DNA of 64,000 bases from Coriaria nepalensis (GCA_027186245.1 CP114491.1:7933501-7997500); one strand, 5' to 3'. Shown: positions 11,719 through 22,531, counted from the first letter of the stretch. Translations and numbers: made by a program. The notes: generated by a model not told the origin, from the sequence alone.

Positions 11719-12512
11719 TGTTGGTGTTGGCCAACTTATCAACTCAGCATCAGTTGAAGAAGCCTATCGAAAGCCCATTAGTGAGACCTAAGGGTGGAAT
11801 CCCGGGGGATGAGGCTCACCATAGACTGGCGTTGGACCATAAAGTGGCTGACTCTCCCCTGAAGGCTTCTGCCCTCGTCTCCAGTCCTAATGTGATAGAC
11901 CGATGAGTGTTGGAAGAGCTGAGGGCACAAAGTTCTGACTAAGGGACGAAGCCGAGCTTGCTCTGACTAAAGGTTGAAGCCGAGCTCACTTCCTACGCCA
12001 CATATCCCAAAGTGATGTGGGAATGGGAGAACAGGAGGAGTTGTAGTAGACTCTTTAAAGGAGGGGATTAGCCTTGGCCGCCCCTAAAAGAAATTTCCAA
12101 TAAAAGAAATAAAGAGGAATTACATTGAAAGGAGGAGTAGCGGTAAGTGGACGAAAACCAGAAGATAACTCCACAACATCCACATTAGGAATGGAAAGAC
12201 CTGGGCATTTAGGCCGTCGCATAACGAAAGAGTAGACTAACTTAGACCCAAGTCAGGCAGGGCCCACAAGGGTTTTATACCATTTCTAAACATATAAAAA
12301 AGACCAATAACCCACTAGAAAGTGAGAATACTTTTTACTCTAATCATTGCCTTCTTAATAATTCTCTAAAAATACCTTATTGACTAAACCGTCGTAAGGG
12401 ATTATGTCGGTCGTCATCCTAACACAGTTCTTTTATTCCTTTACAGGTCGGTTTGATCTTGGAGCACAATGTTGCTATAGATTCCTTCACTAAATGGAAA
12501 TTCACATCAATA
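11719..12512 (+). repeat. 5' LTR of the gypsy element
   Basis: About 794 bases, starting TGTTGG and ending ATCAATA just before GTTTGGCGCC. It aligns with the 3' LTR over most of its length (for example GCATCAGTTGAAGAAG and TCATTGCCTTCTTAA blocks). It is about 240 bases longer because two segments are present only here. One of these carries two tandem copies of a CTGACTAA...GAAGCCGAGCT unit at about 11935-11985. Confidence 0.85.
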
Positions 12513-12515
12513 GTT

Positions 12516-12526
12516 TGGCGCCGACC
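12516..12526 (+). other. Primer-binding-site-like sequence
   Basis: TGGCGCCGACC follows the 5' LTR by three bases. TTGGCGCCG is the usual start of the tRNA primer-binding region in many plant Ty3/gypsy elements. The tRNA species was not determined. Confidence 0.7.
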
Positions 12527-12678
12527 ATAAGGATGTTGATCTTTATTATCGAAGCTTCAACAAATCACGTCGTTCAGCTTGTAAAACAATAAACGCAATC
12601 TGGGAGATGGAGATTGGGGGAGACAATGTGGAGAATATGATGATCGGGGACTAGGAGTGTGGAGACGCCAACCCATCG

Positions 12679-14130
12679 ATGCCGCTAGGAAGAAGGCCTA
12701 CCACTATAGCCCAATCCTTCTTTGGGAAAGAAAATGCCTTGCTCCCAGTGGGTGGAGGCAGTGAAGGGTTTGACATCGTGTGCCTTTTTGAGATGATGGA
12801 AAGAAGAATGGTTGAGCACGTGCGGATGGTGGATCGGTCTGTGGATAGTCGGATGATAGAAGCTCTGGCTCACATTATTGTAGAGATGAGGGAATATCTC
12901 AAACTCTTGGGGGCGATGAGGAGCAATGCGCAACCAATCCAGAACCGAGATCACAGCTTGAAGAGGAATGACCGAACCTTGGACGATGATGAAGGACAAT
13001 CCCATGTTAAATCCCGAATCGAAATAGGTGGCAGACTCTAGTGATCAAAGGGATATGTTAAGAGTTAAGAAGATGATATAGACTTCCCAGCGATCTAAGA
13101 GAGACAAGGAAGTAGACAGCAGGTTCCACTCGATGGAAGCGCTCACCAGAAAAGAGGCGGAGCTCGAATGTAAAGAGCTAGAAAGCCCTTTTACCAAGAG
13201 TCTTAGATGTATATCTACCACCAAATTCCAATCCCTTTATATTGAGCGGTTTGATGGGACTCAGGATCCCTAGGACCGTATAGAAGCCTACTGGACTACA
13301 ATGAGGTTAAACGGAATGAGAGATGAGCTAATATGTCAAGCCTTCTACATTACCTTAAAGGACATTATCATGGAATAATACCGCTCTCTAACTCCCAAAC
13401 TGATAGTTTCCTATATTAACCCGATGACTCAATTTATAGCCAACTTCATAGGGTTAAGAACTATGAGAATGCATGTGATCCGCCTCAATAGTATCAAGCA
13501 ATGTTGACATTTTACGTTGGCATGTTCCATGTTGCTTGATTATGTTGACATGTTCCATGTTGCGGCCAAGAAAATAGAAGTGCATGGGGATATCGGTGTC
13601 CTACACGCCTTCTTAGGGGGAACAAATGATAGGGAGCTCATTAACCAATCTAAAAAGTTACACTTCAAATCATTTTATAGAGCCCTCCTAAAAGCTAGGA
13701 GGATTGGAGTGATCGACGAGACAATGGAAAAGCAGGTTAGGTCTTAGTTGGGGCAAGTTGGGGGGAGCATGGTGAATAATGAACATAAGAGGAAGTATGA
13801 GGATTTGAAGCAAAGGTTAGACTAAGTCCGTGATAAGAATAAGAAAGGTAAGAAGAGAATATGTCCCATTAAGAGGACCGATACGCTACCACCCAGAGAA
13901 ACATTTATGCCCTTAGTCTGTAGCATTGAGGTGATATACACGCGCTTCAAGAATCTAAACCTCTTAAGAGCAGCTGAACCGATGAAGAGCTCCCTGGCTT
14001 AGTGAGATCAGAAGCTCTATTGTAAGTACCACCGTGATCATAGTCATTAGACTAAGGATTGTAATTAGTTGAATATGGAGATAGAAAGCCTCATCCAAGA
14101 GGGATACGTGGGCGAATACGTCAATGGAGG
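12679..14130 (+). pseudogene. gag remnant of the gypsy element
   Basis: Broken frames (12679-13041, 13517-13747 and pieces between) carry a gag core: FDGTQDP near 13250, then LNGMRDELICQAFYITLKD, and further on LINQSKKLHFKSFYRALLKA. A zinc-knuckle-like motif (YCKYHRDHSH, stop, TKDCN) begins near 14018, followed by IESLIQEGYVGEYV. These are family features of Ty3/gypsy (Tat) nucleocapsid. Several in-frame stops disable it. Confidence 0.75.
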
Positions 14131-14282
14131 CTGAGGGACTACTAGAGGAAATATAGGAAAAATGGTAGATGAGAGGGGCACACCTAGGAGCAAAAGAAAT
14201 GAAGTTGATGCAAAACACTAAAGAGCAATCAAAGAGATCCATGTGTTCTTAAGGGTGGCGGTTCTAGTCAGAAGAGAAATGG

Positions 14283-14830
14283 GTGGCTGAGGTCCTTAGA
14301 GTAAGCCAAGGTTTTCTCTCTGTTAGCCTCAACCCAGTCGACCTGCAGTTTGGATATCACCTTCAACGAAGCCGACAAGTAGGGGATATATACTCACATA
14401 ATGAGGCTCTCGTCATCCCGACCAACATCTCCTCTATACTTATACATCAGGTACTAGTGGAGACTGGAAGCGCCAAAGACATCATCTCATTGTCTACCTT
14501 TAAAAAGATGAAAATAAGAAATGCGAACTAAAGCCCCTCAACACTCTGTTCGCAGGGTTCTCAAAAAGTGCAGTATATCTGAAGGAAGTGATAAGCTTAT
14601 CGTTAATTGTGGGAGAAGACTCGTGCAGAGCTATTATCATTGTAAACTCCCTAGTGATAAATTATATGTCGGGCTATAACATCATCCTCAGTCATTCATC
14701 CATCAATGCCTTAGGGGTAATTGTATCCACTAAGCATCTTGCAATGAAGTTTCCTATGGATAAAGGAGTATGAGGGGTTAGGGGCAATCAGACAAAGGCA
14801 TGACAGTGCTATGTAGCCACCCTAAAAGAA
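14283..14830 (+). pseudogene. Retroelement aspartic protease remnant
   Basis: Frames 14283-14531 and 14588-14773 contain HQVLVETGSAKDIISLSTF, corresponding to the retropepsin active-site region (normally V-D-T-G-S-S-A-D-I; here Asp is replaced by Glu). They also contain GYNIILSHSSINALGVIVST followed by AMKFPMDKGV, the conserved block that follows the protease in these elements. Frameshifts separate the pieces. Confidence 0.7.
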
Positions 14831-14939
14831 GAGACCTTAGCACGAGCTAAGGAAGTCAATATGGTGGAGGTTGTAGTCCCCATGGATGAAAGTAAGGTTA
14901 AGTAAGCCACAAGTAGGGAGCTGAAGCTATATAGAGCCA

Positions 14940-15760
14940 TCAACGTTGTAGCAGTTAATTTTGTGCTCTTGAAGGAATAAGGAGGAAAGCATATCCTTAT
15001 GCACTATACAAGAAAGGTGTTGAATGGACTGGAGATTCAATATCTTTACGCCCTTTCAGGTTCATCCGATCATAGTGCTCATTGACCTCCCCATCAGGCA
15101 AATCTTGTAAAATCCAGGCACATCATGCAGATTACTCAAGTGGTCTTTAGAGTTGGGAGAATTTGACTTCACTTACAGACCGAGGACAACCATCAAATGA
15201 CAAGCTTTGGTAAATTTCATTTCAGAACTCGTCGGAGAAGGACTAGTGCCCTTAGAACAACCAACTGCTAAAAGGGCATCTTCCACAGCTGAGTTGACCC
15301 CCTTATACAATACCTCAATGTAGATGAAGTTGTAAATAAAGAGGGATGCAAAAAATGGATGATCTTAAAATCATATGAACGGGTGAGGATTGAATATGCT
15401 TTCAAATTTAAATTCAAATCCTCTAACAATGAAGTAGAATACGAGCGTTGTTGGTAGGGATGAGGTTGGATGAGGAAGTGGGGGTGGAGAAAACAAGAAT
15501 GAGGAGTGACTCCCTGGTAGTAGTGTCACAAGTTAATATAGACTTTGAGACTAAATCTACTAGGATGAGAGTCTATCAAAAAGTGGTTGAAGTTATACTA
15601 AAAAGGTTTAGCCAATACTGCATATAACACATGCCCCAAGGGTATAATGCTGAGGTTGATGGCCTTGCCAAATTGGATACCTTAGCATAGGCTTCCCTCT
15701 CAGGAGGGGCCTTGAGGAGGTTCCTAGACGTTTTAAGCATTTCTAAGGGACATTACATGA
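14940..15760 (+). pseudogene. RNase H remnants of the gypsy element
   Basis: Shifted frames show the end of the ordinary RNase H (HYTRKVLNGLEIQY near 15003). Next comes an archaeal-type additional RNase H (SNNEVEYE near 15424; SDSLVVVSQVN near 15510; HMPQGYNAEVDGLAKL near 15629), typical of the Tat lineage. The reverse transcriptase palm with its YxDD motif expected before this point was not seen. Confidence 0.7.
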
Positions 15761-15839
15761 TGGTGATAGAATGAGGGGGTTAGATCGAAATGGTAAGGAG
15801 GTATCCAATCGAAATTGAGTTGTCGACAGATAAGAGAGA

Positions 15840-16005
15840 CACAAAGGGTTATAATGCAATCAGCCACGTGTATCCTAAACGGAGATGTGTTGTACCAAAG
15901 AAGATTTACAAGATTACTGATGTAGTAAATAGCTCAAGATGAGGTCGAGCTGCTACTGCAAGAGATACATGAGAGCATGTGTGGATGAAACTTTGGTGGG
16001 TATGT
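15840..16005 (+). pseudogene. Integrase N-terminal (zinc-binding) remnant
   Basis: Conceptual translation gives ILNGDVLYQRRFTRLL and, after a short gap, VELLLQEIHESMCG then NFGGY. This matches the H2C2 region found just before the integrase core in Ty3/gypsy elements. The sequence then runs straight into the 3' LTR, so the integrase catalytic core is deleted. Confidence 0.6.
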
Positions 16006-16010
16006 AATCG

Positions 16011-16561
16011 TGTTAGTGTCAGCAAAGTTATGACTTTATCATCAGCTGAAGAAGTCCATCCAAAGCCCATCAACGAGACCAAGGGTGGAATCCTAAGGGA
16101 TGAGGCTAATTATAGATTGGCGTCAAACCATAAAGTGGCTGACCTCCCCTGAAGGCTTTTACCTTTGTCTCTAATCCCAATATGTTAAACCGATAAGTGT
16201 TGGAAGAGTTGAGGGCACTCTTTATGCCACATAACCCAAAATGATGTGGCATTTAAGCCATCGCATAATGGAAGAGTAGACCAACTTGGACCTAAGTTAG
16301 TTGGAGGCCCACTAGGGTTTTATCCCAGTTCCAAACATATAAAAAGAACTAATAACTCACTAGAAAGTGAGAATATTTTTTACCTTAATCATTGCCTTCT
16401 TAAAAAGTCTCTAAAAACACCCTATTAACTAGACCGTCGGAGGAGAATACGCCGGTTGTCATCTTAGCTTAATTCTTTGTTTATTCCTTTGCAGATAGGC
16501 TTGATCTTATAACACACTGCTTCTATGAATCTCTTCACCAAAATGAAAATATGCATCAACA
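16011..16561 (+). repeat. 3' LTR of the gypsy element
   Basis: About 551 bases, starting TGTTAGTG and ending ATCAACA. It is shorter than the 5' LTR. One missing segment has its breakpoint at TGTGG/CATTTAAGCC, where the 5' LTR has TGTGGGAATGG... and ...CCTGGGCATTTAGGCC. This suggests a deletion between short TGG(G) repeats. Confidence 0.83.
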
Positions 16562-16900
16562 CAGGGATTATCCTCCCTGCAATAAGTTTCGCTTTCAGCT
16601 TGTCTACTTCCCCTATTCCATAATTCCTTGCCCTCATATTAGTAAGCTCGGCTATTACATCTATATGATAGTTTGTATCATCATCTTTTTCAAACTAGAT
16701 CGGTTTCATCCTAAAACCAGGCTTTATGGTCAATCGTGACACTCCAATTATTCAGTCTATTTCTAAATGATCACCTCATCATCAATATTAACTTTGACGC
16801 CTTCTTTGGGCTGAAATTTACAAACCATAATATTTCAACTGCTTCAGCCTGTTTTTTCAAGTTCTTAACCAAGTCAAGAATAATAGTTACTCAAAATACC
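16562..16900 (-). pseudogene. Ubiquitin-activating enzyme E1 pseudogene, middle part
   Basis: The minus strand translates, with some stops and shifts, to KFQPKEGVKVNIDDEVII, then GFRMKP followed by [20 protein letters not shown], then [20 protein letters not shown] and RIIP at the LTR boundary. This is the highly conserved block of plant E1 enzymes (second catalytic half). It continues directly into the piece at 11718-11328 once the retrotransposon is disregarded. The N-terminal half and the active-site cysteine region were not seen, so this is a 5'-truncated pseudogene. Confidence 0.88.
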
Positions 16901-17640
16901 TAAATATGATTTAGAAAATGTCGAATACTTGCAAAAACGTAGTATAGAGGGGCTATGCCAAACACTTAAATTATATCTAGTAATCAATCATATAAGGGGA
17001 TTAAAGAGTATACAAGTCATGCTCATTTAGAATACGTTTGGCCACGGTGAAATGGTCATTGGAATGACGGTGAATGATGATAAATGGACGAACCGACTAA
17101 AAATGTAAAATAATTTTTTGAGACTATAAATAAAAGAATATTAATTTGAGAAAATTTAAATTTTAAGTTGTTTTATCAGAATAAATTATTTATTATAATT
17201 ATATTAAATAAAAATTTAAAAAAAATATATCATAATTTCCTCATTTTTAAATACAAAAGATTTTTTTTACGCTTCTAACAAAAGACATACACTAACAAAA
17301 AGCAAGAAATTATTTTTAAAAAAATTGAAAATAATATTGTTTTTGGCATTCATTAAATACTGTTTTTGTTACAACTTAAAAAAGAAATTAGATTAAAATT
17401 AGTTTATCGCGATACATACGCAAACTAGGAAAAGTCAACTATTTCTTTGCTTCTTAAATTCTTCCTTACCAGCTAAGGCACTCAAAATCCATCTTCAAAC
17501 TATTCATCCGTTTCTGTACTCCAACGCGCATCAAAATTCTTTTCCCTTCCGCTGAAAAGCAAAATAGATAAGAAGACCCCAATTCCCAATTCGTATCGAA
17601 ATTCAGTCAAATCCAAAACCCTTCCAAATCCAATCTACCG
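16901..17640. other. Intergenic spacer and VPS23 promoter
   Basis: AT-rich sequence without coding features. A CGTTTGG-type motif at about 17035 resembles ends of small plant inverted-repeat elements, but no matching partner was found. The last 200 bases are CT-rich leader-like sequence of the downstream gene. Confidence 0.5.
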
Positions 17641-17729
17641 CTCTCTCTTTCCCCCCGCTTCTTCAAAATTAATCCCAATTTCCGATTTTGTAATCGAGAT
17701 CAGAAACCCCTCATTCGAAGCTCCCATCA

Positions 17730-18971
17730 ATGGCGCATCCAGGAGTCCACGCCGGTCCTTCGCCGCCAAACCCACAATTAACCCAACAGTTCCTAAGCTC
17801 CGTCCTCTCCCAACGCGGCCCCTCTGCCCTCCCGTACTCCGAAGACACCAAGTGGCTGATCCGCCAACACCTAGTTGCCCTAACGACGTCGTACCCTTCC
17901 TTAGAACCCAAAACCGCCACCTTTACCCACAACGACGGCCGCACCATCAACCTCCTCCAGGCCGATGGAACCGTTCCGATGTCGTACCAAGGCGTCACTT
18001 ACAACATTCCTATCGTGATCTGGCTCATGGAGTCCTACCCTCGCCACCCTCCCTGCGTCTACGTGAATCCCACGCGCGATATGGTCATCAAGCGACCTCA
18101 CCCTCACGTCAACCCTTCTGGTCTGGTCTCTATCCCTTTTCTGCAAAATTGGGTTTACCCTAGCTCTAATTTAGTCGAATTGGTGAGAAATTTGAGTCTT
18201 ATGTTTGGTAGAGACCCTCCCCTTTATTCTCAACGCAGACCAAACCCAAATCCTAACCCTAACCCTAACCCTAACCCTAACCCCAGCCCTAGCCCTAATC
18301 CTAGTCCTTCTCCTAGCTCAAGCTATGTCCGCCCGGTAATCCCCCCAAGGTCTTACCCTCCATCTCCATATGGGACTAGTTCGGGTCGGTTCCAGCCCGT
18401 GACTGAGGACCCGAGCGAGGTATTTAAGCGGAATGCTATCAATAAGCTTGTAGAGGTAGTGCATAATGATGTAGTGGGGTTGAGAAAAGCTAGAGAGAGT
18501 GAAATGGAAGGGCTTTTTGCTGCTCAAGGGGTGCTTAAGCAAAGAGAGGAGGTATTGAATCAAGGATTGAAGGAGATGCAGGATGAGAAGGAAGGGTTAG
18601 AGTCGAAGTTGCAGATGGTTTTGATGAATACTGATTTGATGGAAGGGTGGTTAAGAGATAATGACGGAAAGAAGATAAGTGAGTTGGGAAGTAATGCTTA
18701 TGTGGATAATGTGTTTGAATGTGTGGATCCTACATCTAAGCAGATGCTTGAGGTGACGGCTTCTGACTTGGCAATTGAGGATGCTGTTTATGCATTGGAT
18801 AAGGCGGTTCAGGAAGGAGTTATTCCGTTTGATCAGTATTTGAGGAATGTGAGGCTGTTGTCTCGCGAACAGTTTTTTCATCGGGCTTTAGTTGCGAAAG
18901 TTAGAGCTTCTCAAATGCAGTCTCAGGTTGCTAATATGGCTGCTAGGATTAATCAGTATGTCGCTAACTGA
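17730..18971 (+). CDS. ELC: ESCRT-I subunit VPS23/TSG101-like (ELC)
   Basis: Intronless gene of 413 residues, typical for plant ELCH/VPS23. An N-terminal UEV domain (about residues 25-160) is an inactive ubiquitin-conjugating fold that binds ubiquitin on endosomal cargo. It includes [20 protein letters not shown] and [18 protein letters not shown] and lacks a catalytic cysteine. A Pro/Asn/Ser-rich linker (about 170-225) is encoded partly by CCCTAA hexamers. A coiled coil (about 245-315) follows, and a C-terminal steadiness box (about 340-410, including [20 protein letters not shown]) anchors ESCRT-I assembly. The complex sorts ubiquitinated membrane proteins into multivesicular bodies. The ATG at 17730 is the first in frame after a CT-rich leader. 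Confidence 0.95.
   Translation: MAHPGVHAGPSPPNPQLTQQFLSSVLSQRGPSALPYSEDTKWLIRQHLVALTTSYPSLEPKTATFTHNDGRTINLLQADGTVPMSYQGVTYNIPIVIWLMESYPRHPPCVYVNPTRDMVIKRPHPHVNPSGLVSIPFLQNWVYPSSNLVELVRNLSLMFGRDPPLYSQRRPNPNPNPNPNPNPNPSPSPNPSPSPSSSYVRPVIPPRSYPPSPYGTSSGRFQPVTEDPSEVFKRNAINKLVEVVHNDVVGLRKARESEMEGLFAAQGVLKQREEVLNQGLKEMQDEKEGLESKLQMVLMNTDLMEGWLRDNDGKKISELGSNAYVDNVFECVDPTSKQMLEVTASDLAIEDAVYALDKAVQEGVIPFDQYLRNVRLLSREQFFHRALVAKVRASQMQSQVANMAARINQYVAN
18257..18282 (+). repeat. Telomere-like CCCTAA hexamer repeat inside VPS23
   Basis: About four perfect CCCTAA units with degenerate ones on both sides (about 18250-18306), encoding alternating Pro-Asn then Pro-Ser dipeptides. Being in frame, it changes linker length two residues at a time. 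Confidence 0.9.
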
Positions 18972-19986
18972 TTAGATCAATATACCTTTCTTTCTTCCGT
19001 TGACTTGTTATGGATTTTTTCGGGTTGATAAATGATAAATTGAGCCTTTGTTTTCTCTGTCTAAGATTTGGTACTCTCCTTTGTTTATTTGATACTTGCT
19101 AGATTTTTCTTGTACCAGTTTGTAATTATAGGGCGAGAAAAAAAAAAAGGAAAATGCAATCTCTTGTGAAAAATGCTTGCTAATGGAATAATAGATTATT
19201 GATGGGAATGAATTTTAATTTGTGGTCTAGAGAGGAGCCATTTACAAGTGTTTGTTATATTGTATAGAAACAAACAGTTTAAAGCTTTGGTTATACAACT
19301 ATCTATTGCATCCATTTGAAGATTCTGAGAGGCGATGAATCTACCGAAAATAGAGAAAAGCTTTATATAGTCCAAAATTAAGTTTAATCTATTAATTAAA
19401 ATATAATACATTATTTAAAACGGATGAAGGTCCCTCTCGTGAAAATGAGAAAAAAACCTATGGTGTTCGGAACTAAGCTTAATTTATACTTACTTTTGTT
19501 TAATTACAGAAACTATGTTGGAGAACTTGTTTCTTTCTCAATTCGCAATCATCAAGAGTGAAAACTAATGCTTCTGTTTAGTTTAGAAAAACAGAGGGTG
19601 GAATTGATTTATGCGAGTTTAGCCCAAAAGCAATTTTGAGCTGAGTTTCGACAGTCGCAAGGATTGAAATCAGCCTTGTAGTTTCTTCCCTACAAAAATT
19701 TATGTCACCTGCGAAATTGAATAAAGTACATGGGGGTAGTGTATTCTGCAAGATTTTGGTTACATGGGAGTTCTCATAAGAGGCCATTTGGTCGAAGCAT
19801 AATCCAAAAACAGATTACATAGTTGAATATATTAAAAAGCAATGTTCAACAACCAGAGTTATTAAGCACTCGTAACCGAGTAATGAAGAAAATTCCCTAA
19901 AGACGAGACCGGTAAACAGTCAAAACAAAGAAAGGCTTCAAGGATTCATTCAGATTTAGATCTCATCAATTCCAAACTATTGCTAC
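18972..19986. other. VPS23 3' UTR and convergent spacer to eS12
   Basis: The two neighbouring genes converge here. Only AT-rich sequence and short random open frames are seen. The right part is probably the 3' UTR of the eS12 gene. Confidence 0.5.
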
Positions 19987-21300
19987 TCAATTTGCCTTAA
20001 CATGCTGCTGAACAATGTGAAGAGCTTCATGATCCTCACCAAAGTCCTGAAAATCACTACCCATTGTAAATAAACATGCAACCCAAAAGAAGAGTAAAAA
20101 AAAAAAAAAATCTTCACTTTCCTACAAAACTTTACCTTCACTACAACACAGGAGCAACCAACCACTTTCCTAGCCTTTCCCTCGGAATCGATCTTGCATA
20201 ACTGAATGAAGAGCATCCAATATAATACCCATAAGTTCAAAACAAAACTTCCATAAATCATTATCTCACATAAAACTAAAAATTTTATACTTGAACAAGA
20301 TGGTCACTTGGGAATGTAAAGAACAACAAAAATAGAATGATTAACAATTGTGAAGCTTGGCTAAAAAAGGATCAAAGCAGAATAATAGAACCCAACAGAC
20401 CCTACTACCCATAGAGATGATAATGAAAAGTAGATGAGGATAACTATTTCCCAATTTATAGACAGGTTCGTGACCAAGACGCAGCAGGAATGCATAGTTT
20501 GAAGAGCAAGAAAAATAAGTCACGAAGGAAGCACTACTTTTGCAACAGAAAATTTTGGTTAGAAAAAAGTTGCTTACACCAGCCCATTCACCGAGGGTTT
20601 TCGCACTAGGAACGGTCATCAAATTTACATTGTGATCGGCACAAAGTGCTTTAACCAGTTTAAGGTAGTCGGGTTGGTTACAATCCTCTGCCAAGACACA
20701 GAGCTGGGCAGCATGCTTCTCAATGACTTTAGCACCCTCGTGTAGGCCTCGGGCAAGCCCACCATGAGCTAATGATTTCCTCAGTACAAGCTGCAGGGCA
20801 GTCATTATGTCCATTGGTTCACCTAAAGCTGGAGCTGGAGCTGGGGCTGGGGCTGGAGTCTCAGCTGCAACGGCAACATCTTCACTGCAAGAGAGAAATA
20901 AATAAAACATAATAGTAACCCCGGTCCAATAAAAAAATTCGAATTGCCTATCAAATTATTGTATCTAAATCATTAAATTTTAAATTAGGTTCGCATTCCT
21001 ACCAAGGTGGAGCTTGATAAGAACGAAATATGGTAACTTAATTGAACCCCTATTCAGATCCACACCTCTGATAAACTTCCCCTTTAACTCTCATTCGACT
21101 TACCTCTTCCCAAAAGAACTAAATGAATAAGACTATCTAAGTTAGATATATAATCCTACAATAACAAACTTATCAATTGAAAAGTTAGAAAAAACATAAT
21201 CACCTAATAGAATTTGAAACAAATGTAGATAATTTCAGATTAGATCGAAAATGAAGCTGAGCGACTCAGAAAAAGAAGATGATTTCACTTACCCCGACAT
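19987..21300 (-). CDS. RPS12: 40S ribosomal protein S12 (eS12)
   Basis: Four coding exons (21300-21293, 20884-20578, 20201-20136, 20046-19987) give 146 residues, the size of plant cytosolic eS12. The first coding exon holds only eight bases, ATG TCG GG, completed in exon 2 to [12 protein letters not shown] Pro/Ala-rich N-terminal tail ([10 protein letters not shown]) precedes the L7Ae-type RNA-binding fold: [48 protein letters not shown] and [10 protein letters not shown]. The end is [10 protein letters not shown]. All junctions are in phase. It is a structural protein of the small ribosomal subunit beak. A 5'-UTR intron probably runs from about 21498 to 21350. Confidence 0.96.
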
Positions 21301-21550
21301 TTTTTTTACTTTCTTTCTCTAGTGAGTAAATCCTTCTACTTTATTCCTGCGTTGAAAAGTATAAATCGAATGAAAGGAATGTGATTTCAAAACCAGAAAT
21401 TTATAACTTCTAAGCATATAATGGACGAAACAGAGAACAAGGGGAAGAGAGAGAGAGAGAGAGGGAAAAATAAACAGAAGATGGCAGACGAAATGTACCT
21501 GAGAGGCTGGGATGGTTGCCGGCGCGTCTGCTTCGAGAGACAGAGATGTG

Positions 21551-21557
21551 TTTTATA
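21551..21557 (-). promoter_or_regulatory. TATA box of the eS12 gene
   Basis: TATAAAA on the minus strand, about 250 bases upstream of the ATG and about 55 bases upstream of the putative 5'-UTR intron donor near 21498. This is a reasonable distance for a short leader exon. Confidence 0.6.
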
Positions 21558-21719
21558 CCTAGAGCCCGTTTGGGTGTGAAATTTATCTTTATAAATATAA
21601 GTTTGGAGGAAATATATATATATATATATAATTAATAAGTATATTTAAAACTTAAAATTACTTAAAAACCCTTTTTGTTTAATAGAAAAAGAAAAAAAAA
21701 TATTTCTGATTTTATTATT

Positions 21720-22330
21720 AAATTATAATGAACATCACTTTTAGTATAATGAATTTTTTAAAATTTATATGATTATAATCAATTTTTTATTTAAAGATTA
21801 ATTATAATGAATTAATATATTTTTTATTAATTTTAATGATTTTGTTCATACGACATATACGTGTCTATTATGTGTCTGTCTTTAAATTTTTATTTATCCT
21901 AAATTTATCTTCTTCTTTTTTTATAATTTTAACCCTAAATTATTTCATTTTATATTTTCACTCATCCATTGATGGAACTCAAACTCCATTAATAAAGGTT
22001 TGCTTGAGCTCCGAAAAAATAAAAATCTCCATTGAAAGCAAACCTCCTTCCATGGCAGAAAATGTTTTTTTTTTTTTTGGAGCTCAAGCAAATCTCCATT
22101 GATGGAACTCGGTGGAAGATGGATGAAAATATAAATTGAAATAATTTAGAGGGTTAAAATATAAGTTTTAGGGTCAAAATTATAAAAGAAGAGAAATTCA
22201 TAGTTAAAAAAAGTTTAAAGAGGTGGATAAAACTGTTAAAATAGATAGAAAATGAATAGTAAATAATTTATTATAAATAATTTTTAAATTAGGAGTTGAT
22301 TATGATAATGAATATAATTTCCTTATAAAT
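21720..22330. mobile_element. Foldback/MITE-like long inverted repeat
   Basis: The left arm (about 21880-22012) and right arm (about 22079-22215) are imperfect reverse complements. They include a perfect 14-base pair (TTTGCTTGAGCTCC at 21999 and GGAGCTCAAGCAAA at 22079) and longer AT-rich matches (ATTATTTCATTTTATATTTT against AAATATAAATTGAAATAATT). Weaker complementarity extends outward. No coding capacity is present, so it resembles a non-autonomous foldback element or MITE. Termini and target duplications could not be fixed. Confidence 0.55.
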
Positions 22331-22531
22331 TATTGAAACAATCTTAAAATGGATGCGATTATTGGCCATGTTCCTCCATATTGAATTTTTCTTGTAAAAA
22401 TTTGTATTTATAGGACGGAAAATACAAGCGATTTCTTGCCAAGAAAAAAAAAGAAGTAAATTTGTTGAGTAATTTTTTGTTTCCCTCTTTGTCCTTTTAA
22501 AAGGAGAAGAATAGGCATAGAAATTACATTA

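Larger units (their letters stand above)
11719..16561 (+). mobile_element. Decayed Ty3/gypsy LTR retrotransposon (Tat-like)
   Basis: Two diverged direct repeats (11719-12512 and 16011-16561) start with TGTT and flank gag, protease and RNase H remnants in the order of a Ty3/gypsy element on the plus strand. A primer-binding-like TGGCGCCGACC directly follows the left LTR, as in many plant gypsy elements. Flanking CAGG at 11715-11718 and 16562-16565 is a likely target-site duplication. The reverse transcriptase core and the integrase catalytic core were not found, so the element is both mutated and internally deleted. Stops and frameshifts are frequent throughout. The insertion splits an E1 pseudogene and lies antisense to it. 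Confidence 0.88.

Noticed and set aside
18250..18306. Interstitial telomere sequence
   Set aside because: The hexamer is not the plant heptamer and lies in frame inside a conserved gene where it encodes the expected Pro-rich linker.
17711..18563. Several open frames on both strands inside VPS23
   Set aside because: All overlap the intact, conserved VPS23 frame and are products of its GC-rich codon use.
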